Positions 1 through 11,089 of a stretch of DNA of 64,000 bases are shown here, piece by piece. The stretch spans positions 31,376,425-31,440,424 of the forward strand of contig OX457061.1 of the NCBI GenBank assembly GCA_949752795.1. The letters run 5' to 3'. The position numbers and the translations under genes are program-made. Source of the stretch: Hyperoodon ampullatus. Its lineage: Eukaryota; Chordata; Mammalia; Artiodactyla; Ziphiidae. A model generated the notes under the pieces. That model had not been told where the DNA came from, did not search any database, and saw only the letters and a program-made list of their open reading frames with translations. Positions within the stretch are counted from its first letter, which is position 1; every line of letters begins with the position of its first letter.

Positions 1-372
1 CCTTATGTATTGAGGTGCTCCCATGTTGTGTGCATAAGTATTTACAATTGTTATATCTTCTTGGATTGATCCCTTGATCACTATATAGTGTCCTTCTTTG
101 TCTCTTGTAATAGTCTTTGTTTTAACGTCTATTTTGTCTGATATGAGAATTGCTATTCTAGCTTTCTTTTGATTTCCATTTGCATGGAATATCTTTCTCC
201 ATCCCCTCACTTTCAGACTGTATGTGTCCCTAGGTCTGAAGTGGGTCTCTTGTAGACAGCATATATATGGGTCTTATTTTTGTATCCATTCAGCCAGTCT
301 GTGTCTTTTGGTTGGAGCATTCAATCCATTTATGTTTAAGGTAATTATTGATATGTATGTTCCTATTCCCAT
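1..372 (-). pseudogene. L1 ORF2 N-terminus (endonuclease domain), partial
   Basis: This is the start of L1 ORF2, whose product is the endonuclease/reverse transcriptase that primes insertion at TT/AAAA-like sites. The chosen start is the ATG at 372-370, which reads into the LNINGLN motif carrying the conserved endonuclease Asn, followed by LQETH with the catalytic Glu. One in-frame stop lies between them (an IQK-stop-DP context around 277). Downstream residues match the endonuclease fold up to the window edge. The reverse transcriptase part is not in the window. Given the stop, this is a pseudogene copy. Confidence 0.88.
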
Positions 373-430
373 TTTCTGAATTGTTTTGGGTTTGTTATTG
401 TAGGTCTTTTCCTTCTCTTGTGTTTCCTGC

Positions 431-1287
431 CTAGAGAAGTTCCTTTAGCATTTGTTGTAAAGCTGGTTTGGTGGTGCTGAAGTCTCTTAGCTTTTGCTTG
501 TCTGTAAAGCTTTCAATTTTTCCGTCAAATCTGAATGAGATCCTTGCTGGGTAGAGTAATCTTGGGTGTAGGTTCTTCCCCTTCATCACTTTAAATATGT
601 CCTGCCACTCCCTTCTGGCTTGCAGAGTTTCTGCTGAAAGATCAGCTGTTAGCCTTATGGGGATTCCCTTATGTGTTACTTGTTGTTTTTCCCTTGCTCC
701 TTTTAATGTTTGTTCTTTGTATTTAATTTTTGATAGTTTGATTGGTATGTGTCTTGGCGTGTTTCTCCTTGGATTTATCCTGTATGGGACTCTGTGCTTC
801 CTGGACTTGATTAACTATTTCCTTTACCATATTAGGCAAGTTTTCAACTATAATCTCTTCAGATATTTTCTCAGTCCCTTTGTTTTTCTCTTCTCCTTCT
901 GGGACCCCTATAATTCGAATGTTGGTGCGTTTAATGTTGTCCCAGAGGTCTCTGAGACTGTTCTTTTCATTCTTTTTTCTTTATTCTGCTCTGTAGTAGT
1001 TGTTTCCACTATTTCATCTTCCAGGTCACTTATCCGTTCTTCTGCCTCAGTTATTCTGCTATTGATCCCTTCTATAGAATTTTAATTTCATTTATTGTGT
1101 TGTTCATCTCTGTTTGTTTGCTCTTTAGTTCTTTTAGCTCCTTGTTAAATGTTTCTTTTATTTTCTCCATTCTATTTCCAAGATTTTGGATCATCTTTGC
1201 TATCATTATTCTGAATTCTTTTTCAGGTAGACTGCCTATTTCCTCTTCATTTGTTAGGTCTGGTGGGTTTTTTCCTTGCTCCTTCAT
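431..1287 (-). pseudogene. L1 ORF1 (RNA-binding chaperone), frameshifted
   Basis: L1 ORF1p binds L1 RNA as a coiled-coil trimer in the ribonucleoprotein particle. The initiator ATG is at 1287. The first 71 codons are open (MKEQGKNPPDLTNEEEIGSL start) and contain the heptad-like coiled coil. A missing A in an A-run near 1080 breaks the frame. A short deletion near 980 and another frame change near 770 follow. The central RRM-like region and the C-terminal domain (ARREWQDIFKVMKGKN) are recognisable in alternating frames. The terminal stop is TAG at 433-431. Length without breaks would be about 285 residues. The plus-strand open frame covering 597-1085 is an antisense shadow. Confidence 0.9.
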
Positions 1288-1822
1288 CTGCTGTGTGTTT
1301 CTCTGTCTTCTCAGTTTGCTTAACTTACTGTGTTTGGGGTCTCCTTTTCACAGGCTGCAGGTTCGTAGTTTCCATTGTTTTTTGGTGTCTGTCCCCAGTG
1401 GCTAAGGTTGTTTCAGTGGGTTGTGTAGGCTTCCTGGTGGAGGGGACTAGTGCCTATCTTTTGGTGGATGAGGCTGGCTCTTGTCTTTCTCTTGGGCAGG
1501 TCCACGTCTGGTGGTGTGTTTTGGGGTGTCTGTGACCTCATTATGATTTTAGGCAGCCTCTGTGCTAATGGATGGGGTTGTGTTCCTGTCTTGCCAGTTG
1601 TTTGGCCTAGGGTTTCCTGCACTGTAGCTTGCTGGTCGTTGAGTGAAGCTGGGTGTTGGTGTTGAGATGGACATCTCTGGGTGATTTTCGCCGTTTGATA
1701 TTACGTGGAGCTGGGAGGTCTGTTGTGGACCAGTGTCATGAAGTTGGCTCTCTCACCTCAGTGGCACAGCCCTGACGCCTGGCTGGAGCAGCAAGAACCT
1801 GTCCTCCACATGGCTCAGAATA

Positions 1823-1831
1823 AAAGGGAGA

Positions 1832-1863
<32 letters not shown>

Positions 1864-1915
1864 GGAGGGCGGGAGGGAGGAAGGGAGGAAGGAAGGAGAT
1901 AAAATAAAATAAAAT
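1823..1915 (+). repeat. Purine-rich simple repeat (GAAA/GA/GGGA/AAAAT)n
   Basis: Runs of GAAA, GA, GGGAGGGA and AAAAT units follow each other without interruption. The tract lies inside the L1 5'UTR and is probably expanded within this copy. Confidence 0.9.
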
Positions 1916-3293
1916 GATTACAATAAAAAAATAATTATTAGGAATAGAAATTTTTTTAAGAAAACAAAAAACGGACAGACAGAACCCTAGGACAAATGGT
2001 TAAAGCAAAGCTCTACAGACAAAATCACACATAAAAGCATACACATACACACTCACAAAAAGAGAAAAAGGGAAAAAAATACATATATCGTTGCTCCCAA
2101 AGTCCACCTGCTCAATTTGGGATGATTCGTTGTCTATTCAGGTATTCCACAGATGCAGGATACATCAAGTTGATTGTGGAGGTTTAATCCACTGCTCCTG
2201 AGGCTGCTGGGAGAGATTTCCCTTTCTCTTCTTTGTTCGCACAGCTCCTGGGGTTCAGCTTTGGATTTGAACCCGCCTCTGCGTGTAGGTTGCCTGAGGG
2301 CATCTGTTCTTCGCTCAGACAGGACGGGGTTAAAGGAACAGCTGATTCGGGGACTCTGGCTCACTCAGCCGGTGGTGGGGGGAGGCGGCGGTAACAGTGC
2401 AGAACGCGGGGCAAGCCTGTGGCGGCAGAGGCCAGCAGGTGCTCCATGCGTTCTCCTGGGAAAGCTGTCCCTGGATCACGGGACCCTGGCCGTGGTGGGC
2501 TGCACAGGCTCCCGGAGGGGGTTGGTGGTATGGATAGTGACCTGTGCTTGCACACAGGCTTCTTGATGGCTTCAGCAGCAGCCTTAGCGTCTCATGCCCG
2601 TCTCTGGGGTCCGTGCTTATAGCTGTGGCTCACGCCCGTCTCTGGAGCTCCTTTAAGCGGCGCTCTTAATCCCCCTCCTCATGCACCAGGAAACAAGAGA
2701 GGCAAGAAAAAGTCCCTTGTCTCTTCGGCAGCTCCAGACTTTCTCCCGTACTCCCTCCCGGCTAGCTGTGGCGCACTAGCCCCCTTCAGGCTGTGTTTAC
2801 GTGGGCAACCCCAGTCCTCTCCCTGGGATCCGACCTCCGAAGCCTGAGCCTCAGCTCCCAGCCCCCACCCGTCCTGGCGGGTGAGCAGACAAGCCTCTCG
2901 GGCTGGTGAGTGCTGGTTGGCACTGATCCTCTGTGCGGGAATCTCTCCACTTTGCCCTCCGCACCCCTGTTGCTGCGCTCTCCTCCATGGCTCTGAAGTT
3001 ACCCCCTCCTCCACCACTGGCAGTCTCCGCCCACGAACGGGCTTCCTAGTGTGTGGAAACCTTTACTTCTTCACAGCTCCCTCACACTGGTGCAGGTCCT
3101 GTCCCTATTCTTTGTCTCTGTTTTTTTCTTTTTTCTTTTACCCTACCCAGGTACGTGGGGAGTTTCTTGCCTTTTGGGAGATCTGAGGTCTTCTGCCAGC
3201 ATTCAGTAGGTGTTCTGTAAGAGTTGTTCCACATGTAGATGTATTTCTGATGTATTTGTGGGGAGGAAGGTGATCTCTTCATCTTACTCTTCT

Positions 3294-3302
3294 GCCATCT
3301 TG
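3294..3302 (-). promoter_or_regulatory. YY1-like site at L1 5' end
   Basis: The minus strand reads CAAGATGGC within the first ~20 bases of the element. This matches the YY1 core (AAGATGGC) known to set the transcription start in primate L1s. That it plays this role in cetacean L1 is inference. Confidence 0.55.
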
Positions 3303-3312
3303 AAGCTCCTCT

Positions 3313-3767
3313 CTATTTTTGGTTTTTAAGGCACCTCCATACTGCTCTCCATAGTGGCTGTACCAATTTACATTCCCACCAACAGTGTAGGGTGGCTCCT
3401 TTTTGCCACACCCTCTCCAGCATTTATTATTTGCAGGCTTTTTGATGATGGCCATTCTGACTGGTGTGAGATGATACCTCACTGTAGTTTTGATTTGCAT
3501 TTCTGTGATAATTAGCAATATGGAGCATTTTTTCATATGCCTGTTGGCCATCTGTATGTTTCCTTTGGAGAAATGTCTGTGTAGACTCCTACCCATTTTT
3601 TGATTGGGTTGTTTGTTTTTCTGATATTGAACTGTATGAGCTGTTTGTATATTTTGGAGATGAATCCCTTGTTAGTGCCTCATTTGCAAATATTTTCTCT
3701 CTGTCTGTAGGTTGTCTTTTTGTTTTGTTTATGGTTTCCTTTGCTGCACAGAAGCTTTTAAGTTTAA
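3313..3767 (-). mobile_element. Inverted L1 segment (ORF2 C-terminal region)
   Basis: Antisense L1 ORF2 sequence covering the C-terminal domain, from the [15 protein letters not shown] region to the 'tatggagaacagtatgg' region. At 3766-3768 it switches to sense-strand L1 3'UTR. This opposite orientation of the two L1 parts is the classic twin-priming structure. The left boundary is the 5' end of the L1 at 1-3312, which may have cut this segment. Confidence 0.8.
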
Positions 3768-4015
3768 TATATACACACTGCTATATATAAAAAAGATAAC
3801 CATCAAGGACCTACTGTATGGAACAGGGAACTATACTCAATACTTTGTAATACCTGTAAGAGAAAAGAATCGGAAAAAGAATATACACACACACACACAT
3901 ATACACACACACATATATATATATAAATATGAGAAACTGAATCACTGTGCTGTACACCTGAAGCTAACACGACATAATAAATCAACTGTAGTTCAGTTAA
4001 AAAAATTGAAAAAAA
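3768..4015 (+). mobile_element. L1 3'UTR with A-rich tail (sense part of inverted L1)
   Basis: It matches the cetartiodactyl L1 3'UTR: 'acctactgtatggaacaggg', then 'ctgtacacctgaagctaac', ending in an A-rich tail at 3999-4015. The homologous segment is seen in the L1 at 5582-7038, near 6795 onward. A dinucleotide microsatellite sits inside. Confidence 0.8.
3882..3927 (+). repeat. (CA)n/(TA)n microsatellite
   Basis: Alternating CA then TA units within the L1 3'UTR. Confidence 0.9.
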
Positions 4016-4870
4016 CTCCTCTATTCCAAATACTTTTTATCTCTAAGAAATATTTCATAACAAGATTTTAGCCTTAAAAAGTAAAAAATATCTCTAGTAG
4101 AACCCTGAATATTCAGCAGTTCATAAACATTCTTGAACTGTTAAGAAAAATTAAGGGATAAAGGATTAAAAACCTAAAAAAAAATTGAAAGAAATTTATC
4201 AACAGACAATTCACACAACAAAGATATGATGTCCCTTAAACATATGAAAACATGTGACACTCATTTGGGAACATATTAATGAAAATTACATTCAGATACC
4301 ATTTCTCCTCAGATTGGCAAAAATTAAAATCTGGCTGCATATCCTATTTAAAGAGAGAATCGGGCACGTTTTCAGTCTTATCTGGATATTCTGGCATGTT
4401 AGTTTATTTTCAGTTTTTTCCCCGCTTTTTTTGCATATTGATATGAACTTTAATGGCAGTTTGTCTAACTCCATAATAAAATTTGTTGGTATTTTTATTG
4501 AGATTATATTCAGTTTATAAATTAACTTAGGGTGGCAGTTACATTACATAGGGACAAAAGCATAGAGTGAGACAGGAGAGAGGACAGAGTCATGAGATTT
4601 TCTAATATTTAGATAAGGAAGATCCAGAATGAGAAACGGGAAAGAAGCTGCTAAAAACAAGGAGATGGTATTAAGAAGGATGGACTGGTCAGTTATGCTG
4701 CATGCTGTTGAGAGGTGTATTCAGATAGTAGAGTATTGTGTTGAATACATGAATGAGGGACAATGGTATTAGGCCCTGTCGGGGGATACAATTGGACATG
4801 TAAACTTTGAATAAGACACAGACTCTGTCTTTAATATGTTATTGTCTAAAAAGAAATATGAGGCATTGTA
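4016..4870. other. Unassigned single-copy-like DNA
   Basis: AT-rich, with no convincing gene, repeat family or splice structure. The open frames at 4254-4520 (plus) and 4292-4474 (minus) overlap each other and match nothing I recognise. Confidence 0.5.
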
Positions 4871-4990
4871 CTTTTAAACTTTATGAGGATACGGACTAGG
4901 TTTGTTTTATTCAGCACTGTATCCCTAGCATTGTGTCTGGTGCATGTAGTAGATTTTTAATATATATTTGTTGACTGAGTGATAAATGAC
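4871..4990 (+). mobile_element. L2 LINE 3' tail fragment
   Basis: Degraded match to the L2 tail: 'gcactgtatccctagcattgtgtctggtgcatgtagtag', then 'aatatatatttgttgactgagtga'. The diverged state fits a mammal-wide relic. Confidence 0.65.
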
Positions 4991-5573
4991 TAAAATGCTC
5001 TTTCATAGGTCTCTCTGTATTTAATTCTCTCATACTTATTTATCTAAGAGTGTACTACCAGATGAACAGTTTATTTAACCAACTTATTGAAGAGATTTAT
5101 AAAAATGAGGATCTGAAGATTTATTTGACAGTCATTTAGGTTAGTAATTATTAATGTCTGAGTGAGTGATGTCACCAATGAAGAAAGCATAGAGTAACCA
5201 GAAAACCAGGCTGAATATGCCATGTACCAGAAGTTAATTATTGGAGGGCATTGGGGGAGGTTTAATGGAGTAGACACTTTGCAGTTGCCCTGCAAAGGAT
5301 TGTTTGGATTTGGGCAGATGGAGGCAGGAAGAAGTATGTTCTGGGTGGAGAGAAAAATTAATTATGCAAATTTTGCTTCTATAGATATATTGTAATAGTC
5401 TTTGAATTATTCATATGAGGTAGAAGTTATGTTCATTCATGATACTCTCATTGCTATGCACTATAGAGGATATAAAAGTACATGAGTACTGTTTGTGCCT
5501 TTGAGGAACTTATATTTTAGGTCACATTTTTCTGGGCATATTTTGAAATGATATAACATGAGATGTTATATAA
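4991..5573. other. Unassigned DNA
   Basis: No gene or clear repeat seen. The minus frame at 5071-5295 has no recognised motifs. Confidence 0.4.
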
Positions 5574-5581
5574 AGAATGTG

Positions 5582-6612
5582 CCAAAGCAATCTTGAGAAA
5601 GAAAAACGGAGCTGGAGGAATCAGGCTCCCTGACTTCAGACTATACTACAAAGCTACAGTAACCAAGACAGTATGGTAGTGGCACAAAAACAGAAATATA
5701 GATCAATGAAACAGGATAGAAAGCCCAGAGATAAACCTGGGCTTAAACCTAGATGTAAGGCCAGACACTATAAAACTCTTAGAGGAAAACAAAGGCAGAA
5801 CACTCTGACATAAATCGCAGCAAGATCCTTTTTTGACTCACCTCCTAGAGAAATGGAAATAAAAACAAAAATAAACAAATGGGACCTAATGAAACTTAAA
5901 AGCTTTTGCACAGCAAAGGAAACCATAAACAAGACGAAAAGACAACCCTCAGAATGAGAGAAAATATTTGCAAATGAAGCAACTGACACAGGATTAATCT
6001 CCAAAATATACAAGCAGCTCATGCAGCTCAATATCAAAAAAAAAAAAAAACAACCCGATCCAAAAATGGGCGGAAGACCTAAATAGACATTTCTCCAAAG
6101 AAGATACACAGATTGCCAGCAAACACATGAAAGGATGCTCAACATCACTAATCATTAGAGAAATGCAAATCAAAACTACAATGAGGTTTCACCTCACATG
6201 GGTCAGAATGGCCATCATCAAAAAATCTACAAACAATAAATGCTGGAGAGCGTGTGGAGAAAAGGGAACCCTCTTGCACTGTTGGTGGGAATGTAAATTG
6301 ATACAGCCACTATGGAGAACAGTATGCAGGTTCCTTAAAAAACTAAAGATAGAACTATCATACGACCCAGCAATCCGACTACTGGGCATATACCCTGAGA
6401 AAACCATAATTCAAAAAGAGACATGTACCACAATGTTCATTGCAGCACTATTTACAATAGCCAGGACATGGAAGCAACCTAAGTGTCCATCGACAGATGA
6501 ATGGATAAAGAAGTTGTGGCACATATATACAATGGAATATTACTCAGCCATAAAAAGAAATGAAATTGAGTTATTTGTAGTGAGGTGGATGGACCTAGAG
6601 TCTGTCCTATAG
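5582..6612 (+). pseudogene. L1 ORF2 C-terminal part, broken
   Basis: This is the C-terminal third of L1 ORF2 (after the reverse transcriptase core, including the Cys-rich region). It opens with residues of the [11 protein letters not shown] type and has several in-frame stops between 5700 and 6050. The stretch 6127-6612 is open for 161 codons and contains [22 protein letters not shown] Cys/His residues and the terminal [16 protein letters not shown] motif. A run of 14 A at 6037-6050 probably disturbs the frame. No start codon of its own is expected because the element is truncated. Confidence 0.88.
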
Positions 6613-7038
6613 AGTGAAGTAAGTCAGGAAGAGAAAAACAAATACTGTATGCTAACACATATATATGGAATCTAAAAAAAATGGTTCTGAAGAACCTAGG
6701 GGCAGGACAGGAATAAAGACCCAGACATAGAGAATGGACTTAAGGACACGGGGAAGGGGAGGGGTAAGCTGGGATGAAGTGAGAGAGTGGCATGGACATA
6801 TATACACTACCAGATATAAAATAGATAGCTAGTGGGAAGCAGCCTCATAGCACAGGGAGATCAGCTTGGTGCTTTGTGACCACTTAGAGGGGTTGGATAG
6901 GGAGGATGGGAAGGAGACGCAAGAGGGAGGGGATATGGGGATATAAGTATATGTATAGCTGATTCATTTTGTTATACAGCAGCAACTAACACAACAATGT
7001 AAAGCAATTATACTCCAATAAAGATGTTAAAAAAAAAC
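5582..7038 (+). mobile_element. 5'-truncated L1, young, 8-bp TSD
   Basis: It starts within ORF2 and runs through the ORF2 end (near 6612), the 3'UTR and a short A tail at 7029-7037. The direct repeat AGAATGTG flanks it at 5574-5581 and 7039-7046, giving a clean empty site. The sequence is close to the L1 type at 30332-32036, indicating fairly recent activity. Confidence 0.92.
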
Positions 7039-7046
7039 AGAATGTG

Positions 7047-8649
7047 GCAGAGCTCAAACAGTTTCTTTACTGGAATTAATTTGTATTTTAGGATATGTTT
7101 AAATATCAGATTAGGGCTTCTACATTCTTTGGTTTACTTCTCTTTTTAAGCAAGAGACTATGAAGTCAAATGCTGTTTAATTTAGGTAATATGCTTTTTC
7201 TTTTAATAGTTTGCTAAGTAGGGAGACAGTTTTATATTTTATTTATAGAAAAATAAGTGTTCATTCCATTTGTCACCATTATATTTGTGTCACCTTATTG
7301 AATTAAGCCCTAAGAAGAGGCTGAATTCACAGAAATCCATCCATGGACCTCATAAGTCTATCTCAGCAGTAATTTATGATGCCAGCAGTACTCCTTAGCT
7401 GAGTGATGAATCTACTGGGAGTGGAGATTCTATTAAAACTCAACTTGAAAAATGCTTAGTATAGTTCATGTTCTCAGGAAGTACTTTAGATCCTGACACT
7501 CATCTCTTTTGGATTTTGTAAAAAGACATTGCTGTTTTCCTGACAGTGGACCATTGTTTGACCTGAATTCTTTTGTTTTTTGTTGGCCGTCCATGAAGTC
7601 AAGCTATGACCAGGATAATTATGCTAATACATCTCGTTGTAACTATTTATTCTAAAGAATAATTTAATCTAAAGAAATTCTTCTTAGATATTAACCAGTA
7701 ATGGTATAAATTTGGAGGTTAACATTATATTTGGACTCTTCTCACTCTATATTCTCTCCAGGTGATTACATTCTAATTCATGCCTTTACCTTTTACTTGT
7801 ATAGTAATGACTTCCAAATCCATATCCCTTACTTAACGTTTCTGGGCAAACCTCCATTACTGCACTTACTCTTTATGGTTTTGTAATTACTGATTTACTT
7901 GGCTGTCTCTGGTTAGTCTGTAAGATTTTTGATGGCAGGGATTACATTCAACATTCTTTTGGCAGCCAGGTGTAACGCACAAGCAGATTATTTTAATCCT
8001 GTGGATTTTAGGCTTTGTTAGTGCTATTCTGTTTCAGATTTGCCCTTCTAGAATGTGACCCTTTTGGGGGTCTCAATTTAAGCCCGAGGTGTACCCCTGG
8101 GCAGGTCCACCTTGCCTGGCTTTGAACTCCAACCTGTCTTCCCAGAACCAAGCAGTGGGCTGCTCAGCTCTTTGGCCTCCCAGCTGTTGTTCTCTGCTAG
8201 GTTTTTGAAATCTGTTTCTATGTTTGCACAGTTTAGCATTGGTAAACTCCTCCAGCACAGACTACGCATGGACTTGGGGGCTTACTTAATGTGGTTCACT
8301 CCTCTTTAAGCTGTTACTGCTCTCAAGTGCTAGACGCTTTGGCCTTCTCAGACTCCAGCCTCTGTCTCTTTAACACATTTGGGACTTCTGCATTTCATTT
8401 CCCTATGCTGTGAATTGACACATGTCCTTAAAAGAAAAAGCCAGGATAAATGTGGAGTTCACTTTGTTCAACTTCCTTTCTTTTAGGGATCATAACCCCA
8501 CCAGGTTATACCCGTATTGGTTGTTCTCCGGTGTCTTTTTACAGTTGTTTTATGTCTTTTATATTGATTTTGTTGAGATACTGAGTCTGATATAAGCTAT
8601 TTAGTCATGGCTGGCCTGTAGTTTATGTGCATGCATTGAAAAAAGGTTT
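7047..8649. other. Unassigned DNA, possible very old repeat at 7970-8640
   Basis: AT-rich with no gene seen. The part 7970-8640 is less AT-rich and its mixed short matches suggest the 5' region of an ancient antisense L1, but I cannot align it confidently. The frames at 8073-8309 on both strands are mutual shadows. Confidence 0.4.
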
Positions 8650-8950
8650 ATTTGTTATTTGTTTATTTTTATTGTGGTCAAATTGGCATAACAAAATCAG
8701 CTGTTTATGCAATTCAGTGGTGTTTAGTACATTCACAATGCTGTGTGCATGCATTTTTCTGTTTATATAAGTGATAGTACGTTATAGCTTTTGTTCTTGG
8801 TCTCATTTTCACCTAACAGTATATTTTAAGAATTTTTCCATATAACTTTACAATTTATTATTTTAAACAATTACACAATATACATTTCACTTATCCATTC
8901 CTCTTGTGATGGACACCCACTTTGTCTCCAAGTCCCCACTACCTAGACTA
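8650..8950 (-). mobile_element. Ancient L1 (L1M-type) 3' fragment
   Basis: Antisense 3'UTR hallmarks are visible: 'tttattgtggtcaaattggcataac', 'cagtggtgtttagtacattcacaatg', and later 'ttatccattcctcttgtgatgga'. It is heavily diverged with gaps. Confidence 0.6.
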
Positions 8951-9399
8951 TATTGCAGATAATAAGAATTTACTCTTGTTTCCAATGTCCTCAGGAAAGC
9001 TGATTATGTAGGGACCTCTTGTGAGAATTTAATTCCAAAAATATCTAGTTTGATTCATTATCTGAGATCTGCTGGAGGAATTGCCTCTTGGAAATTCATG
9101 GGCTTTTGGGAACCATTCTAGTCCATAACGTTGTCCCAAGTTCATTTTGGCACCAGTATAATTTCTTGAGCAAATCTAAATATCTCTGAACACTATACAT
9201 TTTGCCAGATAAAAGATTGGTAGCACTCCATTCTGTCTCTCAGTGTCTCAGTTGCTTATACATATAAATATATATGGAAAAAATTGGATGGCTAGAGACT
9301 TACTACAGTCCCTCATACTGGCAGGATTCTACAATTTACTGGAAGTCTGTGACTTTAGATAATGATAGACTGCAGTGTATTTAGTGATCAAACTCAAAA
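8951..9399. other. Unassigned DNA
   Basis: No recognised gene or repeat. Confidence 0.4.
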
Positions 9400-9610
9400 T
9401 CTGAGTGTTCCAAACTGCTTAACCACTTATTAGCTCTGTGACTTTGAGCAAGTTACTTAACCTGTCAGAACCTCAGTTCCACATCTCTATGATGAGAGTA
9501 ATAATAGAGTAGTTTTTGGATTACATTTAAAGAGAATAAGGTAATACAAAACACTTATCACAGTTCTGGCACATGTTAAGTGCATAGTAATAATAGGTAT
9601 TATTGGTCAT
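9400..9610 (+). mobile_element. MIR SINE
   Basis: The MIR core is clear: 'ccacttattagctctgtgactttgagcaagttacttaacctgtcagaacctcagtt', followed by 'aagtgcatagtaataat'. It is mammal-wide and old. The core is quoted here only as short consecutive matches to the known MIR core words. Confidence 0.85.
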
Positions 9611-9849
9611 TTGGTGTAGACTGTAAATGATATTTTATCTTCTTATTTCCTTGCAATACTAAATGTATTTTTTTGCTTATGCTGCTCATTTGGCACTCAA
9701 GAATGTGGTATTTTGTATTATTGTTAATGAGTTATGTTCTTTTCCATTAATTAAGTGTAAACTTATAGAGAACAGATTTTTTTTCCAGAACCTAACTTAA
9801 TTTGCTTCTGCTGAAGATTAAATTAAGAATGCATATTGAACACAGTGAG

Positions 9850-10600
9850 AACTTCAACGAAGAAAATTGGAAATATAAGAAAGTACTAGATAGAAGTCAC
9901 AGAGCTGAAGAATATAATAACTGAACTAAAAAATTTACTAGGGGGGTTCAACAGCAGACTAGAAGAAGCAAAAAGCATCAGTGAACTTGAAGACCAGGCA
10001 GTGGAACTCACCCAATCAGAGCTGCAAAAAGGAAAAAGAATGAAAGAAAGTGAAGATAGGTTAAGGAACTTACGGGACAACATCAGGAGGACTGACGTTC
10101 ACATAACAGGGCTCCCAGAAGGAAAGAAGAGAGAGAAAGGGGCAGAAAAATTATTTGAAGAAAGAATGGCTGAAAACTTCCCTAATCTGGGGGAAGGAAA
10201 CAAGCATGCAGATCCAGGAAGCCCAGAGAGTTCCACATAAGGGGACCCCAAAGAGATCCCACCAAGACACATTATAATTAAAATGTCAAAAGTTTAAGGC
10301 AAAGAGAGATTCTTAAAAGTAGCAATGGAAAAACAGTGTGTTATGTATAAAGGAACCCCCATAAGACTGTGAGCAGATATCTCCAGTAGAAACTTTGCAG
10401 GCCAGAATGGCGTGGCATGATATATTCAAAGCACTGAAGGAAAAAAACTCCCAACCTAAGTTACTCCACCTGGCAGTTACATCCAGAGTTAGAGGAGAGA
10501 GAAAGAATTTTTCCAGACAAGCAAAAGCTAGAGCTTATCACCACTAAATTGACCTTACACAAAATGTTAAAGGGACTTCTTTAGGCTGAAAGGAAAGGAT
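9850..10600 (+). pseudogene. L1 ORF1 remnant
   Basis: A degenerate ORF1 with a Glu/Lys-rich coiled-coil portion (9880-10060), an RRM-like stretch reading RRTDVHITGLPEGKK near 10090 and the C-terminal 'ACRNFAGQNGVA'-type region around 10390-10430. An open stretch of 79 codons lies at 10001-10240, then stops and frameshifts. The end near 10600 is taken from the position where the spacer sequence 'gatgctaattagtaac' begins. It is too broken to be functional. Confidence 0.75.
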
Positions 10601-11089
10601 GCTAATTAGTAACAAGAAAACATGAAAATATAAAGCTCACTGGTAAGGGTTAATATATAGTAAAGGTAGTGGATTAATCACTTACAAAGTTAGTACGAAT
10701 GTTAAAAGACAAAAGTAGTCAAAATAACTGTAACTACAATAATTAAGGGATACACACAAGATAAAAAGATGTAAAATGTAACATCAAAGACAAAAAACAT
10801 TGAGGGGGAGAGTAAAAATATAGAACATTAAAATGCATTTATACTTAAGTTATTATCAACTTAAAATAGACTGTCACTAACCTATGTTGTTATATGAAAA
10901 TATAACTACAGAGCAAAACCCTGTAGTATATACACAAAAGATAACAAGAAAGTAATCTAAGCATAGCACTAGAGAAAGTCATCAAGCCATAATGGAAGTG
11001 AGCAAGGGAAGAAGAAAGGACCAGAGAGGAACTACAAAACAGCCAGAAAACAATTAACAAAATGACAATAAGTACATACTTGTTAATTA

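Larger units (their letters stand above)
1..3312 (-). mobile_element. L1 retrotransposon with complete 5' end; 3' part outside window
   Basis: Read on the minus strand this is, in order, a GC-rich 5'UTR, ORF1 and the first ~120 codons of ORF2. The 5' terminus is the cetartiodactyl L1 start (GAGGAGCTTCAAGATGGC, plus-strand complement ending near 3312). ORF1 and ORF2 are separated by about 60 bases, as in full-length mammalian L1. The remaining ~3.5 kb of ORF2 and the 3'UTR lie before base 1. Both ORFs are disrupted, so it is not autonomous as seen. Divergence looks low compared with the ancient L1s further right. Its right end abuts another L1, so it probably inserted into that element. Confidence 0.93.
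1288..3312 (-). promoter_or_regulatory. L1 5'UTR / internal promoter region
   Basis: About 2 kb between the L1 5' terminus and the ORF1 ATG. It is much richer in G+C and CpG than the flanking DNA, especially 2200-3010, as expected of an L1 internal Pol II promoter. A purine tract and A-rich simple repeat interrupt it at 1823-1915. Several open frames on both strands (for example 2174-2566 plus and 2679-3017 minus) have no family resemblance and are treated as chance. Activity cannot be judged from sequence. Confidence 0.8.

Noticed and set aside
597..1085. 162-codon open frame on plus
   Set aside because: Antisense shadow of L1 ORF1 on the minus strand.
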